This document shows, piece after piece, positions 45,380 through 54,077 of a DNA stretch of 64,000 nucleotides. The notes beneath the pieces are model-generated. The model was not told the DNA's origin. It made no database searches and saw nothing but the letters and a program-made list of their open reading frames with translations. The position numbers and the translations under genes were made by a program. Each line of letters begins with the position of its first letter. Position 1 is the stretch's first letter. The stretch lies in assembly GCA_009838035.1 (NCBI GenBank), contig VXSK01000002.1, positions 509,972 to 573,971 on the forward strand. Direction: 5' to 3'. Source of the stretch: Gammaproteobacteria bacterium (GTDB lineage: Bacteria; Pseudomonadota; Gammaproteobacteria; Steroidobacterales; Foliamicaceae).

Positions 45380-46237
45380 ATGACTATCCTGCTCACCGCC
45401 GCCAATGGCCGAACGGGCCGCGCGGTACTGAAGGCGCTCGCAAACCGCGGCGCCGACGTGAAAGCGTTCCTGCGCGACGAGGCCCAATGGCCCGCGCTCA
45501 GCGGCCTCGGAGCAACGTCCTTCGCCGTCGGCGACATGGAGGACGCATCCACGATCGACGCCGCGATGGCCTCGGTGGACACGATCATCCACATCGGCCC
45601 GCCCATGCATCCCAACGAGGTGGAAATCACGACCCGCTTCATCGACGCCGCCCTGTCCCACGGCGTATCGCGGTTCGTCTATTACTCCGTCATGCACCCG
45701 CTGCGGCGCGCGGTCCGCCACCACCGGCTCAAACTCGACGCCGAGGAAACGCTCATCGAATCCGGCCTGCCCTACACCATCGTGCAGCCTATGCGTTACA
45801 TGCAGCACCTGGGGCTGATCTGGAACAAGGTGTTGGAAACAGGCGTGCACAACATGCCCTTCAATATCGACGTCAAGTTCAACGTCGCCGACCTCCGCGA
45901 CCTCGCCGAAGCCACGGCCATCGTGGCCACGGAGCGGGGACATCTCTACATCACCTACGAACTGGCCGGCCCGGAGGCACTGAGCCAGCGCGACATGGCC
46001 GCCGTGATCAGCCGAGTGCTAGGCAGGGAGATCCGCGCCGAAGCCCTGAGCCTGGAACAGATGGAGAAGAACGCCCGCGCCGCCGGCGCCAGCGACGACC
46101 GAATCACGCAAATGCTCACCATGAACCGGCACTACGACCAGTTCGGCTTCCGCGGCAACCCCAACGTGCTGCGCTGGATCCTGGGTCGCGACCCCAATAC
46201 CTTCGAAAACTACGTAAAACGACTCAGCAGTCTGTGA
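45380..46237 (+). CDS. NmrA-like NAD(P)-binding oxidoreductase
   Basis: A 285-residue atypical short-chain dehydrogenase of the NmrA/TMR-like group. The N-terminal nucleotide loop is LLTAANGRTGRAVLKAL (glycine-rich, GxxGxxG-like), then DMEDASTIDAAM and YYSVMHPL in place of the catalytic YxxxK region. A decayed second copy of this gene lies at about 54770-55055 in the downstream island. The start ATG 45380 directly follows the subtilase-like gene stop. The role may be as a redox sensor or a reductase. Confidence 0.82.
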   Translation: MTILLTAANGRTGRAVLKALANRGADVKAFLRDEAQWPALSGLGATSFAVGDMEDASTIDAAMASVDTIIHIGPPMHPNEVEITTRFIDAALSHGVSRFVYYSVMHPLRRAVRHHRLKLDAEETLIESGLPYTIVQPMRYMQHLGLIWNKVLETGVHNMPFNIDVKFNVADLRDLAEATAIVATERGHLYITYELAGPEALSQRDMAAVISRVLGREIRAEALSLEQMEKNARAAGASDDRITQMLTMNRHYDQFGFRGNPNVLRWILGRDPNTFENYVKRLSSL

Positions 46238-46273
46238 TTGACTACTGTCAATAGACACCATACACTCTGCCGG
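46238..46273 (+). promoter_or_regulatory. higBA promoter with operator palindrome and leaderless start
   Basis: A -35 box TTGACT (46238-46243), a 17-base spacer and a -10 box TACACT (46261-46266) put the transcription start at about 46273, the G of the higB GTG. The mRNA would therefore be leaderless. The palindrome TTGAC-TACT-GTCAA (46238-46251) covers the -35 box and is a likely HigA binding site. Confidence 0.5.
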
Positions 46274-46551
46274 TGATCCAATCGTTTCGGCATCGTGGCC
46301 TGAAAGAACTCTACGAAAACGGACGCTCAGCGCGAGTGGCGCAGGAACACGTTGCGAAACTCCTGCGTATTCTTACGGCGCTGGACCGGAGCAGCAGCCC
46401 CACCGGGATGGATATTCCCGGCTTTCGGCTGCATCCGCTCAAGGGCCGCATGCAGGGGCACTATGCCGTTTCCGTCTCATCCAATTGGCGGGTGACTTTT
46501 CGGTTTGAGGACGGACACGCAGTCGATGTGGACTATCTGGATTACCACTAG
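46273..46551 (+). CDS. higB: HigB/RelE-type mRNA interferase toxin
   Basis: A 92-residue toxin of the RelE superfamily, HigB branch, which cleaves translated mRNA on the ribosome. Characteristic segments are IQSFRHRGLKELYENG at the N-terminus, the basic FRLHPLKGRMQGHYAVSVSSNWRVTFRF core and the final HAVDVDYLDYH. The start is GTG 46273 with no Shine-Dalgarno, fitting a leaderless mRNA. The toxin comes before its antitoxin, the usual order of higBA and the reverse of most TA pairs. higA follows after 10 bases. Confidence 0.92.
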   Translation: MIQSFRHRGLKELYENGRSARVAQEHVAKLLRILTALDRSSSPTGMDIPGFRLHPLKGRMQGHYAVSVSSNWRVTFRFEDGHAVDVDYLDYH

Positions 46552-46561
46552 GAGGTTTGAC

Positions 46562-46849
46562 ATGGCAATGAAGAATCCGGTGCATCCTGGCGCCATCGTG
46601 CGAGAAGACTGTTTGAAGCCATTGACCCTGTCCGTTTCGGAAGGTGCGAGACGGCTCGGTGTCGGGCGTCAGACACTTTCCCATCTGGTGAATGAAAAGG
46701 CGTCCGTATCCATCGAAATGGCTTACCGGCTGTCAAAAGCATTCGGCTCTACACCCGAAACATGGCTAGGCATGCAATTGGCCTTTGATCTTTCCCGGTC
46801 GCGCCACCTTCAACAGGAAATCAACGTCGAGCGCATCGTTGCCGCATAG
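46562..46849 (+). CDS. higA: HigA-type antitoxin (XRE family, Rv/VapI-like)
   Basis: A 95-residue helix-turn-helix antitoxin: NPVHPGAIVREDCL at the N-terminus, then the HTH core LSVSEGARRLGVGRQTLSHLVNEKASVSIEMAYRLSKAFG. The start ATG 46562 has an exact AGGAGG 6 bases upstream; an in-frame upstream extension (from 46505) lies inside higB and is not used. It neutralises HigB and should repress the operon by binding the palindrome around the -35 box. A strong ribosome site on the antitoxin, against none on the toxin, would keep antitoxin in excess. Confidence 0.93.
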   Translation: MAMKNPVHPGAIVREDCLKPLTLSVSEGARRLGVGRQTLSHLVNEKASVSIEMAYRLSKAFGSTPETWLGMQLAFDLSRSRHLQQEINVERIVAA

Positions 46850-46899
46850 ATTGGGAGGCAACATGCTGCGGGCCGTCAGGCAAACATCAGGCGCACGTC

Positions 46900-47271
46900 C
46901 TACTTGAGAAACTGGATGCTCAGCAGATAGTTCGGATCCTGGTCGTCCGCGGCGCGAATGGTCGCCACGATCACCATGATGAACCAGAAGATCGCGTAGG
47001 CGATGATGAGCGGGAGACCGATCAGGATGATCACGAGAAGTCCCATCCCGATAAAGTAGATCGTCGAACTGATCTGGAAGTTGAGCGCCGCCTTGCCGTG
47101 GCGATCTATCAACTCGGACTCCGGCTTTTTGATGAGCCAGAACAAAAATGGTCCGAGCACGTTACCAAGCGGAAAGACCATCCCGGCAAGCGCCGAAATG
47201 TGAAGCAGGATGGACCAGGTTCTTTCATCGGACGTGGACGCGGGCGGGTCAACGGCAGGGGTCTCGTTCAT
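46900..47271 (-). CDS. DUF4870 small membrane protein
   Basis: A 123-residue protein with three to four membrane helices and a short acidic N-terminus. SILLHISALAGMVFPLGNVLGPFLFWLIKK followed by DRHGKAALNFQISS is the DUF4870 (Tic20-like) pattern. The function of the family is not known; it is commonly found as a single small inner-membrane protein. It is transcribed toward higA and away from the ChaN-like gene. It ends 50 bases from the higA stop. Confidence 0.85.
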   Translation of the reverse strand: MNETPAVDPPASTSDERTWSILLHISALAGMVFPLGNVLGPFLFWLIKKPESELIDRHGKAALNFQISSTIYFIGMGLLVIILIGLPLIIAYAIFWFIMVIVATIRAADDQDPNYLLSIQFLK

Positions 47272-47369
47272 GATCGCGGGATACGTGGCAGGTATACGAT
47301 AGGCCTATTCTAACCATGCAACTTGATCCTCTACCAACAACTACCAATAGATTCGGCAATCGCCAGACA

Positions 47370-48596
47370 ATGAGATCGACTCTGAAGTTTGCTGCGTTTG
47401 CAACGGTGTTTGTGCCGGTTGCTGCCGTACTGGCGGCCGGTACCGGGGTGTTTGATCTGGAGATTGGGGATCCGGAGCGCAGGGGGCGGCATGCCCCCGT
47501 GGTGCTTGACGGGATTACCGACACCGGGACCGGTGATCTCCTGACCCCGCGGGAACTGGTGGAGCGGCTGGCCGATACGCGCATACTTTTTATTGGTGAG
47601 GACCACACCGACATGGACTTTCACCGCGTGCAGGCGAAAGTCCTGGAAGAACTGCACCGCGCCGGGCGCGAGGTGATGATCGGGCTGGAAATGTACCCCT
47701 ACACGCGCCAGGCAATCCTGGACGAATGGAGCGCCAGCTCACTGACAGAAGACGAGTTTGTCGAATCGTCCGACTGGTACGAGAACTGGGGTTATCGATG
47801 GGACTACTACCGGCGCATCTTTCTGTTCGCCAGGGACAAAGGCATCCCGATGTTCGGCGTGAACATTCCCCGCGACCACGTCAGAACGGTGCGCACGGAG
47901 GGCTTCGAGGGCCTGAGCGCCGAGCAGGCCGCGCATATGCCGGAGACCGTGAACACGGACAGCGACGAGCACCGGCAGTTGTTCCGCGCCTATTTCGCGG
48001 AAGACGACGCGCTGCACGCGGCCATCAGCGACGAGCAGTGGGAAGGCATGTTCCGGGCGCAGTGCACCTGGGACGCGGCGATGGGCTGGAATGCGCAAAT
48101 GGCGCTGGAACGCCACGGCGGCGAGGACGCCATCATGGTGGTGCTGATCGGTGCGGGCCACGTCACCTACGGCCTGGGCGCCGAACGGCAAATTGCACAC
48201 GCCTTCGACGGCCGGATCAGTTCGCTGGTGCCGGTGCCGATACGCGACAACGACAACGAACCGGTCCACGAGGTAAGGGCTTCCTACGCCGACTTCATCT
48301 GGGGCGTGCCGCCCGAAACCGCACCTGCCTATCCGAGCCTGGGCGTCTCGCTGATGGGCGCCGTGGGCTCGTCCCCAACCAGCGTCATCCAGGTCAGCGA
48401 CGACTCGGTGGCGCAGCGTGCCGGGATCCTCGTAGGCGACGTGCTGCTGCAACTCGACCAGAGCGAACTGGACTCTAGCGTCGCGCTCAGCAAGCAGATC
48501 GCCGGCTACGACTGGGGCGACAGCGCCGTATTGCAGTTCGAGCGCGACGGCGAGGTCCATACGCTGGATCTGCACTTTCGCCGCCAGGGTGAGTAA
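47370..48596 (+). CDS. ChaN-like haem-binding protein with C-terminal PDZ domain
   Basis: A 408-residue exported protein. A signal peptide (FAAFATVFVPVAAVLAAG) precedes a ChaN/Tiki-superfamily domain: ILFIGEDHTDMDFHRVQAKVLEEL, VMIGLEMYPYTRQAIL, and IMVVLIGAGHVTYGLG. ChaN proteins bind haem in iron-regulated loci; relatives are metalloproteases. A PDZ domain follows at about 325-405 (SVIQVSDDSVAQRAGILVGDVLLQLD). ATG 47370 is preferred over ATG 47316 because it begins directly at the signal peptide. A REP-like hairpin (GGGGGC/GCCCCC, 47482-47498) lies inside the codons just after the signal peptide. Confidence 0.85.
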   Translation: MRSTLKFAAFATVFVPVAAVLAAGTGVFDLEIGDPERRGRHAPVVLDGITDTGTGDLLTPRELVERLADTRILFIGEDHTDMDFHRVQAKVLEELHRAGREVMIGLEMYPYTRQAILDEWSASSLTEDEFVESSDWYENWGYRWDYYRRIFLFARDKGIPMFGVNIPRDHVRTVRTEGFEGLSAEQAAHMPETVNTDSDEHRQLFRAYFAEDDALHAAISDEQWEGMFRAQCTWDAAMGWNAQMALERHGGEDAIMVVLIGAGHVTYGLGAERQIAHAFDGRISSLVPVPIRDNDNEPVHEVRASYADFIWGVPPETAPAYPSLGVSLMGAVGSSPTSVIQVSDDSVAQRAGILVGDVLLQLDQSELDSSVALSKQIAGYDWGDSAVLQFERDGEVHTLDLHFRRQGE

Positions 48597-48689
48597 AAGT
48601 GCTTCCACCCAGGCAATCAAATGGCGTGTTAGACTGCAAATTCAGTTGGTTAGCGCCTGAAAGCCGCTTCTTTTCAGGAAAATGGAATC

Positions 48690-49127
48690 ATGAGCGTACG
48701 TGCAGAGGACGTCGCGGCATACATCCTGAGCAGCCAGGGATCAATGCCGGCCATGAAGCTTCAAAAGCTCGTCTATTACTCACTGGCCTGGTCACTGGTT
48801 TGGGACGACAAACCGCTCTTTGAGGAAACGATAGAGGCGTGGGCGAATGGCCCGGTGATTCGAGAACTCTATGACGCGCATCGCGGACAATTCTCCGTTT
48901 CCAGCATTCCCGACGGAGCCCCCGATCTGTTGGATACAGATCAGCGCGAGACAGTCGATACCGTTCTTCAGTTTTACGGGGACAAGTCATCGCAATGGCT
49001 AAGTGATTTAACCCACACGGAAGCGCCGTGGCGGGATGCACGCGAGGAGAACGGGCTTGACAGCGGCGAGCGTGGGCGGGCGCCTATCACGCATGCATCA
49101 CTGCACGAGTACTACTCCGCCCTGTAG
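48690..49127 (+). CDS. Panacea-domain (DUF4065) antitoxin-like protein
   Basis: A 145-residue protein of the Panacea/SocA-type family: DVAAYILSSQGSMPAMKLQKLVYYSLAWSLVWDDKPLFEETIEAWANGPVIRELYDAH matches the hallmark start (helix, then MKLQKLxYY and WxxGPVxxxLY). Such proteins neutralise many unrelated toxins or act as proteolysis adaptors. GGAA precedes the ATG. No toxin gene is recognisable next to it: the frame starting at 49128 leads straight into the peptidase gene. It may be orphaned, or the toxin may have been lost when the next gene was rearranged. Confidence 0.85.
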   Translation: MSVRAEDVAAYILSSQGSMPAMKLQKLVYYSLAWSLVWDDKPLFEETIEAWANGPVIRELYDAHRGQFSVSSIPDGAPDLLDTDQRETVDTVLQFYGDKSSQWLSDLTHTEAPWRDAREENGLDSGERGRAPITHASLHEYYSAL

Positions 49128-49457
49128 ATGCGCTTACCCGTACGGCGCAAAAGAAAGCGGCCGAAGCTTGCCCATAGGCCCCAGCCGACAAAGCGCCCCA
49201 AGGCGCTGGCGCCGACGATTCATGGTCAGCTGCTCTCGTGGAGATTAAGCGAATGTGACCGGGGAGGCGCCTGGTGTTGGGTTCTGCTGCTGTTCCTGGT
49301 GGCGGGGACGGCGCATGCCGCCGAAAATGCAACGCGCTACGAACTCGACGTGGGCATCGAGCCGGAGACCCATCAGCTTGAAGTAGACGCAGTCGTCGAA
49401 CTGCCGCTGGAGTTCGAGGGACGCGAGGTCGAGTTCCTGCTGACCTCGGCCCTCTAA
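49128..49457 (+). pseudogene. 5' part of the M1-M28 peptidase gene, cut off by an in-frame TAA
   Basis: From about 49270 the frame encodes a signal peptide (WVLLLFLVAGTAHA) and the first beta-strands of an M1-type N-terminal domain (TRYELDVGIEPETHQLEVDAVVELPLEF). It stops at TAA 49455-49457, then continues in the same frame into the peptidase gene (HDSDPEISRLPYEQ, then the listed CDS). No standard start with a ribosome site lies just before the signal peptide. The only ATG in frame is 49128, directly after the antitoxin stop, with a very basic leader that looks non-native. Confidence 0.6.
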
Positions 49458-49532
49458 ATCCACGACTCCGACCCCGAAATCTCCCGCCTGCCCTATGAGC
49501 AGGGCGGCTTTACCGGCATCAACGGCTCCAGC

Positions 49533-52500
49533 GTGGTGCTGGGGAAACTCGATGCGATCGCGCGTTACCGGGTCACGCTGCCCCAGGGTTCGAGCACGCT
49601 GAAGCTCAGCTACGGCGGCACGGTGAACTTCCCGCTGTCGTCCCCGCAGGAGGAATACGCCCGCGGCATCATCGAAACCGCTGGCACGGTCAACAGCGAC
49701 GGCGTTTATCTGGCCGGCGGCACGCTCTGGTACCCCTACTTCAGCGATGAGCTGGTCCGTTTCGAACTTACGGCCACCGCGCCCGACGGCTGGCACCTGA
49801 TCAGCCAGGGCAACGGCTCTTCTCGGGACAAAGCCGGACAGGCGCACTGGGATTCCGGCGGCCTGGTGGACGAAATCTACCTGGTCGGCGGCCCACTCAC
49901 GCTCTACGAAGCCGCAGCCGGCGCAACCGCCGCGCAGGCGTACCTCAGAAAGCCCGACCAAGCACTGGCCGACCGGTACCTCTCCGCCACCGCCCGCTAC
50001 ATCGAGATGTATCGCTCACTGATCGGCCCCTACCCCTACGGCAAGTTCGCACTGGTCGAGAACTTCTGGGAGACCGGTTACGGCATGCCGTCGTTCACGC
50101 TGCTGGGACCGATGGTCATCCGCTTCCCGTTCATCCTGACCTCTTCCTATCCCCACGAGATCCTGCACAACTGGTGGGGCAATTCGGTGTTCGTCGATTA
50201 CCCCACCGGCAACTGGTGCGAAGGACTGACCGCCTACATGGCCGACCACCTGATGAAGGAGCAGGCAGGCCAGGCCGCGGAGTATCGGCGCGACACGCTG
50301 AAGAAATACCGCGATTTCGTGCGTGACGGCCGCGATTTCCCGCTCACCGAATTCCGCTCCCGGCACAGCGCCGCCACCGAAGCCGTCGGCTACGGCAAGA
50401 CGATGATGGGCTTTCACATGCTGCGCCGGCAGCTCGGCGACGAAGCGTTCACGACGTCGCTGGCGCGCTTCTACCGCGAGCACCGCGGCGCCAAGGCCGG
50501 CTTCGGCGACATCCGCGCGCAACTGGAACAGGTTACCGGCCAGGACCTCCAGCGGTTCTTCGAACAGTGGGTGGAACGCCCCGGCGCGGCCGACCTGCGA
50601 CTTGACGCGGTCGAGGTCCAGCAGACCACCAGCGGCGGTTACGAGGTTACCGGCGTGCTGCGCCAGGTCCAGGACGGCGAGAAATTCGCATTGCAGGCTC
50701 CGCTCGCCCTGACCACCACCGACGGACTCGAGACCCAGGTGCTGAACGTGACCGGAGAAGCGACACAGTTCAAGTTCCAGACCGCCTCCCAGCCGCAGCT
50801 CCTGGAAGTCGACCCGCAATTCGACCTGTTCCGGCTGCTGGACGCGCGCGAAACCGCCCCGTCGATCGGCCAGGTCCTCGGCGACCGCAAGCTCGTGGCC
50901 ATCCTGCCGGCAGCCACGAACGAAGCCACCCGCGCCGCGTACCGCGAGCTGGTCGAACGCTGGCGAAGTCCAACGCAGGACATGACGATCGTGTTCGACG
51001 CCGACATCGATACCGATGAACTGCCGGCCGACGCCGCCGCCTGGGTCCTGGGCCGAAACAACCGGTTCGCGCAAACCCTTTTCCAGTCGGACCCCGCGCT
51101 GGGACTCACGGTCACCGACACCGGCCTCAAGTTCGAGGACCAGGCAATTCCCCCCGCCGGCCATTCGACCGTGACAATCCGCCGGCATCCCGCGAACGTC
51201 AACAAGGCGGTCGGCTGGATCGTCGTCGATCCCGTGGCCGCGTTCCCCGGAATCGCCAGCAAGCTGCCCCACTACGGCAAGTATTCCTACCTCGCTTTCG
51301 AAGGCGACGAGCCCACCAACATCGCCAGCGGCGAATGGGCCAACAGCGATTCGCCGCTACGCGTGGACCTGCGCAGCGCGGAACAGCGCGCCGCCGGCCC
51401 GGCAACCGCCGCGCCCCCTCCGCCCCGCAAACCGCTCGCCGAACTCCCGGCGGTCTTCTCCGAAGAACGGCTGCAACAGCACGTCGACTATCTCGCCTCG
51501 CCCGAACTCGAAGGCCGCGGCCTGGGCTCACCGCAACTGGAAGAGGCGGCCGCCTACATCGCCGGCGAATTCGCCGACGCCAGCCTTGCAGCCGCCGGCG
51601 ACGACGGCAGCTATCTCCAGGGCTTCACGGTCGACAAAGGCGAAGACGGCCAACCGCATCGCGTCCACAACGTCATCGGCTACCTGCCCGGCATCAACCC
51701 CGCGTACAAAGACCAGGCCGTATTGATCACCGCCCACTACGACCACCTCGGACGCGGCTGGCCCAATGCCCGGCAGCAGGATGTCGGGCAAATCCATCCC
51801 GGCGCCGACGACAACGCCAGCGGCGTGGCGGTCCTGATCGAGCTGGCGCACAACTTCGCCGCCGGAGCGCCCCCCGAGCGCAACCTCGTGTTCGTGGCGT
51901 TCAGCGCCGAGGAAGCGGGACTGCTGGGCTCGCGCCACTACGCGGAGCATCCGCGGCCCGCGCCGCTGGAAGGCATCGTGGGCGTCATCAATCTCGACAG
52001 CGTGGGCCGACTGGAAGACCAGCCGATATCGGTGCTGGCCACGAGCAGCGCGATGGAGTGGCCGTTCGTGTTCCGCGGCGTCAGCGCGGTAACGGGCATC
52101 CCCAGCGAGAACATCGCCGGCGCCCTGGCGTCGTCGGACCAGAAGAGCTTCATCGATCGCGGCGTGCCGGGAGTGCAGATCTTCACCGGCGCCCATCTCG
52201 ACTATCACCGCCCCAGCGACACGCCGGACAAGGTCAACGCCGCCGGCATGGTCAAGGTCGCGACCTTCGTCAAGGAAGCGACCGGCTACCTGATCGGTCG
52301 CGAGGAGCCCATGGTCCTTGCAGGCAGCGCTACAGCCGCGCCCCCCGGCAACCAGCCGGCCGACACCGAAGGACAGCGACGCGTGCAATTCGGCACCGTC
52401 CCGGACTTCGCCCACAACGCCGACGGCGTGCGGGTGGAATCGGTAGTGCCCGGCTCCCCAGCCGAACTGGCCGGAATCCAGGCCGGCGACGTACTGCTGG

Positions 52501-52640
52501 AAATGAACGGCGATCCAGTGACCGGCCTCGGCGCCTTTTCCGATTTCCTCAAGACCCTGGCGCCGGGCGACGCCGTCACCGTGACGGCACTGCGCGACGC
52601 ACAAACGATCAGCGTCCCGGTTACGCTGGCGCCACGCTGA
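49533..52640 (+). CDS. M1-like (gluzincin) aminopeptidase fused to an M28 peptidase and a PDZ domain
   Basis: A 1035-residue product from GTG 49533. Residues about 1-430 form an M1-type catalytic part with H208-E-x-x-H212 and E230 (HEILHNWWGN...WCEGLTAY), one residue closer than the usual HEXXH-X18-E. Residues about 630-930 form an M28 aminopeptidase with metal ligands in AHYDHLG, GADDNASG, SAEEAGLLG, NLDSVGR and DYHRPSDT. A PDZ domain ends the protein (EMNGDPVTGLGAF). The start is artificial: coding continues upstream across a TAA, so this may be a disrupted gene lacking its signal peptide. If expressed only from here the protein would stay in the cytoplasm. Confidence 0.8.
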   Translation: MVLGKLDAIARYRVTLPQGSSTLKLSYGGTVNFPLSSPQEEYARGIIETAGTVNSDGVYLAGGTLWYPYFSDELVRFELTATAPDGWHLISQGNGSSRDKAGQAHWDSGGLVDEIYLVGGPLTLYEAAAGATAAQAYLRKPDQALADRYLSATARYIEMYRSLIGPYPYGKFALVENFWETGYGMPSFTLLGPMVIRFPFILTSSYPHEILHNWWGNSVFVDYPTGNWCEGLTAYMADHLMKEQAGQAAEYRRDTLKKYRDFVRDGRDFPLTEFRSRHSAATEAVGYGKTMMGFHMLRRQLGDEAFTTSLARFYREHRGAKAGFGDIRAQLEQVTGQDLQRFFEQWVERPGAADLRLDAVEVQQTTSGGYEVTGVLRQVQDGEKFALQAPLALTTTDGLETQVLNVTGEATQFKFQTASQPQLLEVDPQFDLFRLLDARETAPSIGQVLGDRKLVAILPAATNEATRAAYRELVERWRSPTQDMTIVFDADIDTDELPADAAAWVLGRNNRFAQTLFQSDPALGLTVTDTGLKFEDQAIPPAGHSTVTIRRHPANVNKAVGWIVVDPVAAFPGIASKLPHYGKYSYLAFEGDEPTNIASGEWANSDSPLRVDLRSAEQRAAGPATAAPPPPRKPLAELPAVFSEERLQQHVDYLASPELEGRGLGSPQLEEAAAYIAGEFADASLAAAGDDGSYLQGFTVDKGEDGQPHRVHNVIGYLPGINPAYKDQAVLITAHYDHLGRGWPNARQQDVGQIHPGADDNASGVAVLIELAHNFAAGAPPERNLVFVAFSAEEAGLLGSRHYAEHPRPAPLEGIVGVINLDSVGRLEDQPISVLATSSAMEWPFVFRGVSAVTGIPSENIAGALASSDQKSFIDRGVPGVQIFTGAHLDYHRPSDTPDKVNAAGMVKVATFVKEATGYLIGREEPMVLAGSATAAPPGNQPADTEGQRRVQFGTVPDFAHNADGVRVESVVPGSPAELAGIQAGDVLLEMNGDPVTGLGAFSDFLKTLAPGDAVTVTALRDAQTISVPVTLAPR

Positions 52641-53009
52641 AGATGCCTGCTGTCGCCGCACGCTTCACCGGATCCGTGAACTCGTCCCAAATGACCGCCC
52701 AGAAACGCACGTCGGAGAGCGGCACCGTGTCTGTCACGTCCTTGCCCGTGTCGATTCAGTGCTGCAAGAAGTCCATCGGAACAGCCTATTACCTAGCATG
52801 AGAATAGAGTTATTGGACTACAAATGACCCAGTTTAGGCCGTCCGATTAAACATGAGCACTGCACACAATTCTCGAATGCGGATTAACCAAGATCGCCAA
52901 GTCCAAATGGAAGTAGCTATGGTCTTGATGTCTCTCGCACCGAGAACTTCGTATCACGAATAAAGTATGCTCTCATTCCTTCCTATCAACTATTGCTCGG
53001 AGTAGCTGC
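52641..53009. other. Intergenic transition from GC-rich backbone to AT-rich island
   Basis: A 369-base gap. Its first ~130 bases are GC-rich. On the minus strand they encode a protein-like string (DTVPLSDVRFWAVIWDEF in the middle, ending at a stop at 52621), which may be the tail of a lost gene. From about 52790 the sequence becomes AT-rich and shows no open frame of note. GGAG at about -10 serves the DUF262 gene. No att repeat or integrase was seen at this edge. Confidence 0.45.
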
Positions 53010-54077
53010 ATGAGAGCGTTTGATGTACGGGCATATTCCATAGCTGATTTTCGTGAATGGCACTCACAGGGGAAGCTAGAACTTTCTCCAGATTTTCAAC
53101 GCAGATCAGTTTGGTCAAATGCTGCCAAATCGTTTCTGGTCGATACGGTCATTAAGGGAAAGCCAATCCCAAAGATCATATTGATGCAGACATTTGCAGA
53201 GGAAAGAACGATACGAGTTGTCGTAGACGGGCAGCAGCGCCTACGCGCGATCTTTGAGTTTCTTTCCGATGGAATCAAGATTTCGCGCGCGCATAGCAAG
53301 AAAAATGCTGGAAAGGTATTCTCTGAATTGCACAAAGACGAACGGGACGAGTTTCTTCAGTACGAGATTGGCTGTGATGTCTTGAATGATGCTCCGATAA
53401 GCGAGCTTCTAGATATCTTTGCGCGCATCAATCGTTACACAGTCAAGCTTAACTCTCAAGAACTCCGAAACGCTCAGTACAGCGGGTTTTTCAAAACCGC
53501 GGCATTCGAACTTGGCTATGAATTTGTTGAGTTCTGGCGAGCAGCCGGAATATTGAATCAGAATCAGATTAATCGCATGGGTGAAGCGGAGTTGGCCTCT
53601 GACCTTCTTGCTGCCTTTCTCAACCAAATTCAATCGACAAAGGCTATCGAGCGCGTGTATCGAGAGTATGAGGACACCGAGGGGAACATACCTCATGCTG
53701 TCGAGAGATTCCGAGCTGCCGTGAACAAGGCGGCACTAATTTATCCACAGGATGAAATCCGCGACACATGCTGGTCGAGCAAACACATGTATTACTCCCT
53801 GGTTACATGTATTGGTCATATCCAATCACCCATTGCAAATTTGCCTTCGACCAAGTTGCGGTCCGAATTTCTCTCGAACCACGAAAAAATTAAATCCATC
53901 CTTAATGGGATTAGTAGTGATTACCAGAGCTACAGCCCCCAACCGAAGCGGACGTTGGCTCCAGATGACTTGAAGCCATTCATTCGAGCTTCCACACTGG
54001 CGACTACGGATACAGCTTCTCGAATAGTTCGTGTTGACTACATGCTAAGCGTAATTGAGGAGTTCCCTTGGGCATAA
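53010..54077 (+). CDS. DUF262 (GmrS/RloF-type, ParB-like nuclease fold) protein
   Basis: A 355-residue protein with the DUF262 hallmark VVVDGQQRLRAIFEFL (D73-G-Q-Q-R77), an N-terminal LSPDFQRRSVWS and the downstream ARINRYTVKLNSQELRNAQYSG. DUF262 is the NTP-using part of GmrSD-type IV restriction enzymes and several phage-defence proteins. Here the usual C-terminal DUF1524 HNH nuclease is absent. Instead a separate HEPN protein gene overlaps it by 10 bases. The AT-rich codon use differs from the genes before 52.6 kb. GGAG precedes the start. Confidence 0.87.
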   Translation: MRAFDVRAYSIADFREWHSQGKLELSPDFQRRSVWSNAAKSFLVDTVIKGKPIPKIILMQTFAEERTIRVVVDGQQRLRAIFEFLSDGIKISRAHSKKNAGKVFSELHKDERDEFLQYEIGCDVLNDAPISELLDIFARINRYTVKLNSQELRNAQYSGFFKTAAFELGYEFVEFWRAAGILNQNQINRMGEAELASDLLAAFLNQIQSTKAIERVYREYEDTEGNIPHAVERFRAAVNKAALIYPQDEIRDTCWSSKHMYYSLVTCIGHIQSPIANLPSTKLRSEFLSNHEKIKSILNGISSDYQSYSPQPKRTLAPDDLKPFIRASTLATTDTASRIVRVDYMLSVIEEFPWA

